Shown piece after piece: positions 1 to 7,705 of a DNA stretch of 64,000 nucleotides. Source of the stretch: Cellulomonas sp. S1-8 (lineage in GTDB: Bacteria > Actinomycetota > Actinomycetes > Actinomycetales > Cellulomonadaceae); NCBI RefSeq assembly GCF_026184235.1, contig NZ_CP110806.1:186001-250000 (forward strand), written 5' to 3'. The notes beneath the pieces were generated by a model. That model was not told the origin of the DNA. It saw only the letters and a program-made list of their open reading frames with translations, and made no database searches. Position numbers and translations under genes: made by a program. Within the stretch, counting starts at the first letter, position 1. The number at the start of each line of letters is the position of its first letter.

Positions 1-1
1 C

Positions 2-625
2 GACAACGGGACCGAGGAGGGCAAGGCGGTCAACCGCCGGGTCACGGTGTCGCTGACGTCGACCGTCATCACGCGGACCGACGTGACGACGACGGGCGAG
101 CTGCCGCCGTTCGGCGCCTACGTGGGCACCGCGGGGACGCCCCTGCGGGTGGAGAACTTCGCGCGTGCGTGGGACGTCGACGCGACGGCCCGTCGTGTCC
201 ACGGGCACGTGGTCGTGGACCTGACCGTGCACGGCGCGGACGACGAGGACGGCCTCGGCTGGGCCGTCAGCTTCCTGCGCGGGTTCTCGAGCCACCGCCC
301 GGGGGAGACGGTCACCCCGCACGACCTCACGGCCCGCGGCACGGTGCTGCAGGGGGCGTCCCGCCTGTTCCCCCTGGACTACCGCGTCGGCGTGAACGAG
401 ACGTGGCCCGACGGCGAGTGGTTCACGGCCTCCGACCTCGACGCCGGGGCGTGGATCGACGGCGGCCAGACGCGGACCTACACGTTCGTGTACCCGCGGC
501 TCGACGTGGAGTCGGTGGTCTTCCAGGCCGGCACCGGCGTCGCGTTCGACGACGACTTCCGTCTCCTCGACGTGCCGGTCGCGGCCGACGGCGCGGCGAC
601 ACCCACCCCCGACCCGACCGACTGA
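2..625 (+). CDS. OmpA-family protein, C-terminal part (cut by window start)
   Basis: The reading frame is open from the first bases, so the start lies outside the window. The first visible residues (DNGTEEGKAVNRRVTVSL) match the end of an OmpA-like peptidoglycan-binding domain. They align with NDSEENRALNRRVTVTL in the next gene. About 180 residues follow with no family I recognise; they contain FARAWDVDATARRVHGHVVV, the same segment as in the downstream paralogue. The protein ends in a short Thr/Pro/Asp tail. By analogy with its neighbour it is probably an envelope lipoprotein that grips peptidoglycan. The next gene starts 17 nt downstream, so the two are a tandem duplication and probably one transcript. 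Confidence 0.8.
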   Translation, partial: DNGTEEGKAVNRRVTVSLTSTVITRTDVTTTGELPPFGAYVGTAGTPLRVENFARAWDVDATARRVHGHVVVDLTVHGADDEDGLGWAVSFLRGFSSHRPGETVTPHDLTARGTVLQGASRLFPLDYRVGVNETWPDGEWFTASDLDAGAWIDGGQTRTYTFVYPRLDVESVVFQAGTGVAFDDDFRLLDVPVAADGAATPTPDPTD

Positions 626-642
626 CGAACGGACCCGACGAC

Positions 643-2250
643 GTGCGGACCCTGCGCCCGGCGACCCTGATCGCCGCGACACTGACCCTGACGCTCGTGG
701 CCTGCACCGGCGGTGACCCGGCACCAGGCCCGGACCGCACGACCACCCCGACCGTCACCCCCGGCCCGCAGCCGGAGGATGTGGTGGCGACGGCTGCGAT
801 CCCCAGCGACGGGATGGAGATCGAGGTGGGGGTGCACCCGGTGGTCCGGGTCGGCGACCTCGCGGTGCTCACGCTCGACCTCACCGCGCAGGACCCGATC
901 CCGGAGATCGGGTGGGTGCACGTCGAGGGCTTCGGCACCCAGGGGATCACGCACCATGTCACGCGGCACGAACCGAGCAACGTCCGGCTCGTGGACCTCG
1001 AGCGGGACGTCGTCCTGCACGTCGCCACGGACGCGGCGGGTGACCCCGTCGTCGCACCGGAACGTTGGGGCACGCTCGACGAGCCCGAGGGCGGGCGTCT
1101 GCAGATCGCGTACGCCGCCCCGGACCCGCGGGCGACCGAGGTCGCGGTCTTCCTGCCCGGCGCGCCGATGGTTGCGGCCGTGCCCGTGATCGACGGTGAC
1201 GTGCCGTCGAGCGTGCGTCCGGCGACTGCGTCGTCGAGCGCGACCGCGACGTCCGACGTCGACGTCCTGGACCTCGACGCCGTCGCCGACGCCCCCGTCT
1301 TCTCGCTGGAGTCCAGCAGCGCCGAGCTCGAGGGCGCCGTGCAGACGGTGGAGTCGACCGAGAAGGTCGACATCGCCCTCGGGTCCGACGTGCTGTTCGA
1401 GTTCGACCAGGCGGTGCTGACCCCGGCGGCGGACGCGGCGCTGCGACTCGTGGCGCAACGGCTCACCGAACGTGAGCCGGGGACGGTGGGCGTCGTCGGG
1501 CACACCGACGACCAGGGCGACGACGCGTACAACGCCGACCTGTCCCTGGCGCGGGCGCAGACGGTCGCCGACGCGCTCGGCGCGCTGGTCGACACGGCGT
1601 CGTACCCGATGACCGTCGACGGCCGCGGCGAGGCCGAGCCCTTCGTGCCGAACGACTCCGAGGAGAACCGCGCGCTCAACCGCCGCGTCACGGTGACCCT
1701 GACCTCGACCGTCGTCACCCGGACCGACCTGACCACGACGGGCGAGCTGCCTCCCTTCGGGGAGGACGGCCAGGTCGGGCCGGCCGGCACCCCGCTGCGG
1801 ATCGAGGGCGGGCGACGCGTGTGGGAGGTCGACGCGACCGCACGGCGTGTCCACGGGCACGTCGTCGTCGACGTCACGGTCCACGGCGCCGACGACGAGG
1901 AGAACGGCATGGGGGACACGATCGGCTCGCTCGACGGCGGTCCGCGCGGGCGGGGCGCCGGCACCTCGTCGCCCGACGCGTCGGCGCGCGGCGTCCTGCT
2001 CCACGGCGCTACGCGGCTGTTCCCCCTGGACTACCGCACCGGGGAGTCCGAGCAGCACCCCGGTGGCGAGTGGTTCCCGCTCACCGACCTGGCGTCCGGC
2101 GGCCGCATCGACGGCGGCCAGACCCGCACCTACACGTTCGTGTTCCCGTCGCTGGACGTGGACAGCGTGACCTTCCAGGCGGGTGACGGTGACATGTCCA
2201 CCCGCGACTTCCGGCTCGTCGATCTACCCGTGACCCCGGGCGGCGCGTGA
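643..2250 (+). CDS. OmpA-domain lipoprotein
   Basis: I start this 535-aa protein at GTG 643 because it gives a signal peptide with a clean lipobox (LTLVACTGG) about 25 residues in. The N-terminal 240 residues are an unassigned beta-rich region. An OmpA/MotB peptidoglycan-binding domain follows at about residues 245-360, with VLFEFDQAVLTPAAD, the VVGHTDDQGDDAYN motif and the closing NRRVTVTL. About 185 residues after the domain resemble the end of the preceding gene. Having the OmpA domain in the middle rather than at the C terminus is unusual. It is inferred to be membrane-anchored and to bind peptidoglycan in the cell wall. No catalytic motif is visible. Confidence 0.82.
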   Translation: MRTLRPATLIAATLTLTLVACTGGDPAPGPDRTTTPTVTPGPQPEDVVATAAIPSDGMEIEVGVHPVVRVGDLAVLTLDLTAQDPIPEIGWVHVEGFGTQGITHHVTRHEPSNVRLVDLERDVVLHVATDAAGDPVVAPERWGTLDEPEGGRLQIAYAAPDPRATEVAVFLPGAPMVAAVPVIDGDVPSSVRPATASSSATATSDVDVLDLDAVADAPVFSLESSSAELEGAVQTVESTEKVDIALGSDVLFEFDQAVLTPAADAALRLVAQRLTEREPGTVGVVGHTDDQGDDAYNADLSLARAQTVADALGALVDTASYPMTVDGRGEAEPFVPNDSEENRALNRRVTVTLTSTVVTRTDLTTTGELPPFGEDGQVGPAGTPLRIEGGRRVWEVDATARRVHGHVVVDVTVHGADDEENGMGDTIGSLDGGPRGRGAGTSSPDASARGVLLHGATRLFPLDYRTGESEQHPGGEWFPLTDLASGGRIDGGQTRTYTFVFPSLDVDSVTFQAGDGDMSTRDFRLVDLPVTPGGA

Positions 2251-2427
2251 CGAGGTCGTCGACGCGCCGGGGTGCCGGGCTCCGTCCGTGATGTCACCGG
2301 ATGTCGTGACTTTCCGGACCCCTCCTGCCTACGTTGTGCTCGACGCCGTTCGGGTGCACCCGTCCGGGCGACGTCCACGGTCCCGGCCGACCGGCCGCGG
2401 GCCTCGCGTGGAGAAGGGGACACCACC

Positions 2428-3996
2428 GTGGCAGCTCGACGCACCGCCGGCTTCGCCGGCACCCTCGCCGTCCTCGTGCTCGGCACGAGTGCACTGCTCG
2501 TCCCACCGGCGGCCGCGCACGGCCGCGGGGGTGGGCCAGGCCCGGGTCCGGGCCATGCCATCGACGCCGAGCGGTTCGCACGGCAGGTCACGACGCGCGG
2601 CGTCTGGAAGCACCTCGAGGCGTTCCAGCGGGTCGCCGACCAGAACGACGGCAACCGCGCTGCTCTCACCGACGGGTACGAGGCCAGTGCGGTCTACGTC
2701 GAGCGCACGCTCCGGAGGGCGGGCTACACCACGACGCGGGACCCGTTCACGTTCGGTCTCGAGGTGATCGACGCCGCGAGCCTGACGCTCGGGACGGGCG
2801 AGACGTTCGAGGTCGACCAGATGCTGTACGCGCCGAACAGCGCCGAGGGCGGTGTGACCGCTCCCGGTTCGCTGCCGGGTGACACGACGGGCTGCACGGC
2901 CGACTCGTGGGCGGGCGTGGAGGCGGTCGGCACGATCGCCGTCATCAGCCGCGGGGTCTGCTCGTTCGCGGAGAAGGCCGTCGCGGCGGCGGACGCGGGG
3001 GCGGTGGGCGTCGTCGTCTACAACAACATCGAGGAGATGCTCTTCGGGACGCTCGGCGCGGAGGGCGTCGTGCAGGTGCCGGTCGCGGGCATGAGCCTGG
3101 CCGACGGGCAGGCCGTCGTGGCGGCCGTGACCGCGGGCACGCCCCTGACCCTCGACACCCGGTTCCACCCCGAGGAGCGCGAGAGCTTCAACGTCCTGGC
3201 GGAGACGCGCGCGGGCCGCGACGACAACGTCGTCATGCTGGGGGCACACCTCGACAGCGTCGAGGACGGTGCGGGTCTGAACGACAACGGGTCGGGCTCG
3301 GCGGTGCTCCTCGAGGTTGCGGTGCAGCTCGGCAAGCAGAAGAAGCTGAACAACACCGTGCGGTTCGCGTGGTGGGGTGCCGAGGAGCTGGGCCTGATCG
3401 GCTCGACGGCGTACGTGGACGAGCTCGCGACGCAGGAGGGTGAGCTCGACCGCATCGCGACGTACCTCAACTTCGACATGGTCGGGTCGCCCAACTACAT
3501 CATCGGCGTCTACGACGCGGACGAGTCGACGTACCCCGCACCGGTCGAGGTGCCGGAGGGGTCGGCGCAGACGGAGGCGGTCCTGACGGACTGGTTCGAC
3601 TCGACGGGCCAGCCGTGGGTGGACACCGAGTTCTCCGGGCGCTCGGACTACGAGGCGTTCATCCTCAACGGCGTGCCGGCCTCGGGTCTGTTCACGGGTG
3701 CGGACGACATCAAGACGCCCGAGGAGGTCGCGCTGTTCGGCGGCACCCCCGACATCCGTCACGACCCGAACTACCACACCCCCGCCGACGACCTGGCGAA
3801 CGTGAGCCGCGAGGCGATCGGGATCATGGCTCCGGCGGTGGCGTTCGCGACGGCGAGCCTGGCGCGTGACACCTCGGCGATCAACGGGGTCTCGGGCCCC
3901 GGCGACCAGGGTCACCACCACGGTCCGTGGAAGCCCGGCAAGGGCAAGGGCCACTGGCGCGGCCACGAGAACGGCACGATGGAGAAGGCTGCCTGA
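2428..3996 (+). CDS. Secreted M28 family aminopeptidase with PA domain
   Basis: A zinc-dependent exopeptidase of 522 aa. GTG 2428 is chosen for its GAGAAGGGGA ribosome binding site and the Sec signal peptide (TLAVLVLGTSALLVPPAAA). A protease-associated (PA) insert lies at about residues 140-250, containing VISRGVCSFAEKA and GAVGVVVYNN. The M28 catalytic region has the metal ligands in GAHLDSVEDGAGLNDNGSG, the catalytic WGAEELGLIGS, FDMVGSPN and the late ligand in NYHTPADD. It belongs with Streptomyces-type aminopeptidases that remove N-terminal residues outside the cell. The last 30 residues form an odd His/Gly/Lys/Trp-rich tail (HHHGPWKPGKGKGHWRGH) that could bind metal or wall polymer. Confidence 0.92.
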   Translation: MAARRTAGFAGTLAVLVLGTSALLVPPAAAHGRGGGPGPGPGHAIDAERFARQVTTRGVWKHLEAFQRVADQNDGNRAALTDGYEASAVYVERTLRRAGYTTTRDPFTFGLEVIDAASLTLGTGETFEVDQMLYAPNSAEGGVTAPGSLPGDTTGCTADSWAGVEAVGTIAVISRGVCSFAEKAVAAADAGAVGVVVYNNIEEMLFGTLGAEGVVQVPVAGMSLADGQAVVAAVTAGTPLTLDTRFHPEERESFNVLAETRAGRDDNVVMLGAHLDSVEDGAGLNDNGSGSAVLLEVAVQLGKQKKLNNTVRFAWWGAEELGLIGSTAYVDELATQEGELDRIATYLNFDMVGSPNYIIGVYDADESTYPAPVEVPEGSAQTEAVLTDWFDSTGQPWVDTEFSGRSDYEAFILNGVPASGLFTGADDIKTPEEVALFGGTPDIRHDPNYHTPADDLANVSREAIGIMAPAVAFATASLARDTSAINGVSGPGDQGHHHGPWKPGKGKGHWRGHENGTMEKAA

Positions 3997-4017
3997 CGCC
4001 CCGGCGGCAGGCCTGAC

Positions 4018-4052
4018 CGGTGGCCCGGGTGCCTGAGGCGCCCGGGCCACCG
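4018..4052 (+). terminator. Hairpin terminator after the M28 gene
   Basis: A perfect 12-bp inverted repeat (CGGTGGCCCGGG at 4018-4029 and CCCGGGCCACCG at 4041-4052) around an 11-nt loop, 21 nt after the stop codon. It has no U-tract, as is common in high-GC actinobacteria. The remaining bases to 4367 hold no gene I can support. Confidence 0.7.
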
Positions 4053-4367
4053 CACGTCCGGCGGGTTGCCCGGCGCTCGTGCGGTGCCGACGTCGTCGTT
4101 GGCGTGGCCGCCCAGCCCCGCTGTTGACGGGCGCCATCTTGCTCCTCCGGGCGGTCTCTGCCAAGACCCTGCATGACCTTTTCTTGACCTGGAGCCCGAG
4201 TTTCACCAAGACGAGTCCCCCAGCCGCGGGTTGAATCGTCATGATGTGATGAAAATGTGAAGATTCTCACCCGGCTCTGCCACGCGATTCGGTCAAGGTG
4301 CAGGATGCAGGTGGCCGCCCAGCCTCGCGCCCAACCTGACGCGGACACCGCCGTCCGGGACCGCACG

Positions 4368-4511
4368 TCACCACAGCAGCGGGTAGACCGCGTGCACCAG
4401 GGCCACGAGCGTCGCGACGCACACCGCCGCACCCGCCCACACCAGGACGCGCACACGTCGCCGGGTCCGCCGGTCGCCGTCGTCCGGGCGGTCCACGTCG
4501 CCCCCCGTCAT
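4368..4511 (-). CDS. 47-aa single-pass membrane protein
   Basis: A very small gene whose ATG overlaps the stop of the upstream Xre regulator in an ATGA overlap. The product starts with an acidic/arginine-rich N terminus (MTGGDVDRPDDGDRRTRRR). One hydrophobic helix follows (VLVWAGAAVCVATLVALVHA), and the protein ends in YPLLW. It is the last gene of the ABC exporter operon. The positive-inside rule puts the N terminus in the cytoplasm. It is not a family I recognise. Coupling by start/stop overlap with three real genes is the main support for it being translated. It may modulate the exporter or the regulator, but this is inference only. Confidence 0.6.
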   Translation of the reverse strand: MTGGDVDRPDDGDRRTRRRVRVLVWAGAAVCVATLVALVHAVYPLLW

Positions 4512-4771
4512 GCCGACGGAGCGCCGATCCGCGCGAACGGCTCGATCGAGAACGCGACCTCGACCGGCACGTCGAAGAACGCGGCGATGCGCAGCGCGAG
4601 GTGCAGCGACGGGCTGTACTCGCCGCGCTCGAGGTACCCGACGGTCTGGTAGTGCACCCCCAGCGCGTCGGCGAGCTCACGCCGGCTGACGCCGCGCTCC
4701 GCGCGCAGCACCGCGATCCGGTTGTGGACCGAGTCGCCCGACTGGGGTCCGCGCCGTTCGTCGTCCGCCAC
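4508..4771 (-). CDS. Xre-family helix-turn-helix regulator
   Basis: An 87-aa DNA-binding protein starting at GTG 4771, one base after the permease stop. It is a bare HTH_3 (Cro/C1-type) domain covering residues 17-75: IAVLRAERGVSRRELADALG, then HYQTVGYLERGEYSPSLHLA. It ends with FDVPVEVAFSIEPF, which is typical of the short Xre regulators found with membrane or exporter genes. It is inferred to control its own operon. The perfect palindrome at the ATPase start (6537-6556) is a candidate target, although Xre proteins usually prefer shorter sites. It overlaps the 47-aa membrane gene by 4 nt. Confidence 0.87.
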   Translation of the reverse strand: MADDERRGPQSGDSVHNRIAVLRAERGVSRRELADALGVHYQTVGYLERGEYSPSLHLALRIAAFFDVPVEVAFSIEPFARIGAPSA

Positions 4772-4772
4772 G

Positions 4773-5630
4773 TCAGCGGCCCACGAGGGCGTCGAGGCGG
4801 GCGGCGAGCGCGCTCGCGGTCGCACGCGCGTGGGTACGGCGCAGCACGGCGGGCGCGGCGAGCAGCCCCACGACGGCCCACGCCAGCAGCACGAGCGCGG
4901 CGATCCCCGGGTACCAGGCGTCGCCGATCTCCAGGCCCTCGGCCCCCGCGGGCAGCGTCGTCGAGCGCAGGCCGTGCGCCAACCAGTACAGCGGGAACGC
5001 CTGGACGGGGCCCGCCGCCCACGGCGGGATGGTCTGCGGGCCGAAGACGCCGGAGAGGAAGGCGAGCGCGACCACGGGTGCCATGACGAACAGCAGGACG
5101 CGCGTGGGCCGTCCGGCGAGCGCGCCGCCGACGATGCCGATCGGCAGCGTGGCGAGCGTGCCGAGCAGCAGCCAGCCGACGACCGCGACCCACCCGCCCG
5201 CGCCGCGGTGCATGGGGTCGCCGAGCAGGAAGGGCCACGGAGCCAGCAGGAGCACGAGCATCGGCAGCGCACCGAGCACCTGGCTGACGACCATGCCGAC
5301 GGTGTACGTCGTCGTGCCCCGCGGGATCGTGCGCATCCGCAGCACGGTCCCGTCCTCGATCTCCGTCGACAGCGCGAACGCCGGGCCCATGACCATGCCG
5401 AACAGGATGAGCGACGCGAGGATGCCCGGCAGCGCGACGTCGGGGAGCGTCAGCCCCCCGCTGCCGGGGATCGCGGTGTCCCGCTGCGTGACGAGGTACA
5501 CGAGGATCCCGATCCCGATGACGACGTTCCAGCCGATGTCCTCGGGGTTGCGCAGCATGTGGCGGAACTCGACGACGCCGCGGCGCACTCCCGTGCGGAC
5601 GGCCCAGGCGCGGGGGGTGGGGGTGCTCAT
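4773..5630 (-). CDS. ABC-2 type exporter permease
   Basis: A 285-aa membrane protein whose ATG overlaps the ATPase stop (ATGA). About six transmembrane helices are visible, including NVVIGIGILVYLV, LASLILFGMVMGPAFAL, LPMLVLLLAPWPFLL and AALVLLAWAVVGLLAAPAVL. The soluble segment STEIEDGTVLRMRTIPRGTT between helices is typical of ABC-2 permeases. It would pair with the ATPase encoded just upstream to form a drug- or antibiotic-type exporter. The substrate cannot be told from sequence. Confidence 0.88.
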   Translation of the reverse strand: MSTPTPRAWAVRTGVRRGVVEFRHMLRNPEDIGWNVVIGIGILVYLVTQRDTAIPGSGGLTLPDVALPGILASLILFGMVMGPAFALSTEIEDGTVLRMRTIPRGTTTYTVGMVVSQVLGALPMLVLLLAPWPFLLGDPMHRGAGGWVAVVGWLLLGTLATLPIGIVGGALAGRPTRVLLFVMAPVVALAFLSGVFGPQTIPPWAAGPVQAFPLYWLAHGLRSTTLPAGAEGLEIGDAWYPGIAALVLLAWAVVGLLAAPAVLRRTHARATASALAARLDALVGR

Positions 5631-6538
5631 CGTGCGACCTCCAGGTCCGGGTGGTGCGCGCCGGCCTCGTGGCGGCGGACGATCTCGAGGTAGGCGTCCT
5701 CGAGGCTCGCCCGGACCACCTCGAGGTCCTCGACGTCGCCGCCGGCGAGCAGGTCGCGTGTGAAGGCGACGGGGTCGTGGGTGCTGTGCACGTGGCGGGC
5801 GCCGTCGGCGTTCCAGCGCACCTCCGCCGGCCCGGCGACCTGGCGGGCGACGGCGGCGGGGCTGCCGTCGGCGACGATGCGTCCGCCGGCGAGCAGCAGG
5901 ATGCGGTCGGCGACGGTCTCCGCCTCGGCGAGGTCGTGGGTGGTCATGAGCACGACGGTGCCGTCGCGGTCCACGACCTCGTGGACGAGCTCGTGGAACT
6001 CGCGGCGCGCGGCGGGGTCGAGGCCGGCGGTGGGCTCGTCGAGGATCAGCAGGTCGGGTCGTCCGACGAGCCCGACGGCGACGTCGAGCCGACGTCGCTG
6101 GCCGCCGGACAGGGTGGCCGTGCGCTGCCGTGCGGCGTCGGTGAGCCCGACGCGCTCGAGCAGCTCGTCGACGTCCCGGGGTCGCGGACCCCGGTCGTCG
6201 GCGTAGGGGCGGTAGGCGTCGGCGAGGTGCGTGAGGAGCTCGCGCACGCGCCACCGGCGGTGGTCGCGCCAGGACTGCAGGACGACGCCGATGCGGGCCC
6301 GCCAGGCATCGTCGCCGCGTGCGGGGTCGACGCCGAGGACCTCGACGTCGCCCGCGTCGCGGTGCCGGAAGCCCTCGACGATCTCGACGGTCGTCGTCTT
6401 GCCGGCGCCGTTGGGCCCGAGCAGGGCGACGACCTCACCGTGCGCGACCTCGAAGTCGACGCCGTCGAGCACGGTGAGGTCGCCGTACGCCATGCGCAGG
6501 CCGGCAACGCGGACGGCGGCGTTCTCGATGCGCTCCAT
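5627..6538 (-). CDS. ABC exporter ATP-binding protein
   Basis: A 303-aa ATPase. Walker A is GPNGAGKTTT (about residue 43). The Q-loop is VVLQSW, the signature is LSGGQRRRLDVA, Walker B is LLILDEPTAGLDP and the switch His is in TTHDLAEAE. A C-terminal extension of about 85 residues follows the nucleotide-binding domain, as in DrrA/CcmA-type exporters. It is the first gene of a four-gene operon (ATPase, permease, Xre regulator, small membrane protein) with every junction overlapping or 1 nt apart. Its ATG lies inside a palindrome and has no clear Shine-Dalgarno sequence, so the mRNA may be leaderless. Confidence 0.92.
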   Translation of the reverse strand: MERIENAAVRVAGLRMAYGDLTVLDGVDFEVAHGEVVALLGPNGAGKTTTVEIVEGFRHRDAGDVEVLGVDPARGDDAWRARIGVVLQSWRDHRRWRVRELLTHLADAYRPYADDRGPRPRDVDELLERVGLTDAARQRTATLSGGQRRRLDVAVGLVGRPDLLILDEPTAGLDPAARREFHELVHEVVDRDGTVVLMTTHDLAEAETVADRILLLAGGRIVADGSPAAVARQVAGPAEVRWNADGARHVHSTHDPVAFTRDLLAGGDVEDLEVVRASLEDAYLEIVRRHEAGAHHPDLEVAR

Positions 6539-6556
6539 GTAGTAGGTGTACTACAT
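6537..6556 (-). promoter_or_regulatory. Palindrome over the start codon of the ABC operon
   Basis: A perfect inverted repeat with 8-bp arms and a 4-nt centre (ATGTAGTA GGTG TACTACAT on the + strand). Its inner end includes the ATG of the ATPase gene. It is AT-rich compared with its surroundings. Bound repressor would cover both promoter and start codon. The regulator encoded third in the operon is the obvious candidate, but a GntR/YtrA-type protein elsewhere is also possible. Confidence 0.65.
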
Positions 6557-6593
6557 ACCGTCGCACTCCCGCTACCTCTGGAGAGCGATGACC

Positions 6594-6974
6594 TCAGCCG
6601 ATCGGCGAGCTGATCACCCACCGGTGCCCGAACGGGTCGACGAGCCACCCGCGCCGCTCGTCGCCCTGGTCGCTCGGCTCGCGATCGACCGTGGCACCCG
6701 CGGCGATCGCCCGCGCGTACGCCGCGTCGACGTCCGCCACGGTCAGCGCGAGCGACGCCGTCGCCTGCCCGAGCGTCGCCGGCGCCCACGCGCCGTACTC
6801 GTGGGCCTCGTCGGACAGGAACAGGGGCGCGCCGTCGATCGTCAGCGCGGCGAAGCCGATCTTCCCGTCCTCCTCGTACCGCTCCCCCGTCTCGACCGCG
6901 CCGAACGCGGCCGCGTAGAACGCGATCGCCGTGCTGCCGTCGTGGACGGTCAGGTAGGGCGTGAGCGTGGTCAT
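6594..6974 (-). CDS. VOC superfamily (glyoxalase-like) protein
   Basis: A 126-aa protein of the vicinal-oxygen-chelate fold. It starts with TLTPYLTVHDGSTAIAFYAA and ends with WLVDPFGHRWVISSPIG, the classic first and last motifs of PhnB-like VOC proteins. ATG 6974 has a strong GAGGGGGAG ribosome binding site. It follows another VOC gene by 17 nt and is probably cotranscribed. The substrate is unknown. The end motif FGHRW keeps the possible metal-ligand His. Confidence 0.85.
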   Translation of the reverse strand: MTTLTPYLTVHDGSTAIAFYAAAFGAVETGERYEEDGKIGFAALTIDGAPLFLSDEAHEYGAWAPATLGQATASLALTVADVDAAYARAIAAGATVDREPSDQGDERRGWLVDPFGHRWVISSPIG

Positions 6975-6991
6975 GGGCTCCCCCTCTCGTC

Positions 6992-7420
6992 TCAGTCCTG
7001 CGGCGCACCCGCGACGTTGATCATCCAGCCGACGCCGAACCTGTCGGTGACCATGCCGAACTCGTCGCCCCACGGCGCGACCTCCATCGGCACACCGGGG
7101 GTGCCGCCCTCCGAGAGCCGCGCGAAGACCGCGCGCAGGGCCTCGGCGTCCGCGGCCTCGCCGAACAGCGCGACGGACGACGACGACTCGTCCGGGGCCG
7201 GCTGCGCGGCCGGCGCGTCGGACGCCATGAGGGTCCCGCCGCCGCTCGGCAGCTCGAGCTGGGAGTGCATGATCTTGCCCGCGTCCGCCGGGTCTTGCGC
7301 CATGCCGTACTCGTCGAACGTGCTGAACGTCGGCTCGGCGCCGAACACCTCGCCGTAGAACTCCATGGCGGCGCGGGCCTGGCCGCTGAAGCCGAGGTAC
7401 GGGCTGATGCGTGCGGTCAT
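6992..7420 (-). CDS. VOC superfamily PhnB-like protein
   Basis: A 142-aa VOC-fold protein. I start at ATG 7420, with GGAGG 7-8 nt upstream, rather than at the longer upstream option. Motifs are ISPYLGFSGQARAAMEFYGE at the N terminus and WGDEFGMVTDRFGVGWMINV near the C terminus, where PhnB-like proteins usually carry such a signature. In this lineage these are small cytoplasmic proteins of unassigned substrate. It is first in a two-gene unit with the VOC gene downstream. Confidence 0.85.
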   Translation of the reverse strand: MTARISPYLGFSGQARAAMEFYGEVFGAEPTFSTFDEYGMAQDPADAGKIMHSQLELPSGGGTLMASDAPAAQPAPDESSSSVALFGEAADAEALRAVFARLSEGGTPGVPMEVAPWGDEFGMVTDRFGVGWMINVAGAPQD

Positions 7421-7543
7421 GCGGTCCTCCAGGTGGGTGCGGGCTGACAGGACGTACCGACCGGCGCCGCCGTCCCGACTCATCGGGCACGCCGGTGGCC
7501 GCGCGCGCCGCGGCTACAGTGATCGTGACCCCGGAGGACCCTC

Positions 7544-7687
7544 ATGTGCTACCCCACCCCCTGCCCCACCTGCGGGCGGACCACCTGGGCCGGCTGCGGC
7601 GAGCACGTCGAGGCGGTGCGGGCACAGGTCCCGGACGCGCAGTGGTGCCGCTGCGACGGCGACGCGTCGGACGCCCCTGTCACCTGA
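7544..7687 (+). CDS. 47-aa cysteine-rich zinc-ribbon miniprotein
   Basis: A short gene with a strong CCGGAGGACC ribosome binding site and a -10-like TACAGT at 7515-7520. The product begins MCYPTPCPTCGRTTWAGCG. It carries CPTC, then CGEH, and later WCRCDGD, the spacing expected for a small zinc-binding knuckle. It ends 18 nt before the S9 peptidase gene and may be its transcriptional leader partner. Tiny actinobacterial zinc ribbons of this type are common but unassigned. Support is the ribosome binding site, the Cys pattern and the good spacing. Confidence 0.7.
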   Translation: MCYPTPCPTCGRTTWAGCGEHVEAVRAQVPDAQWCRCDGDASDAPVT

Positions 7688-7705
7688 GGGTGGTAGGACG
7701 GTGCC

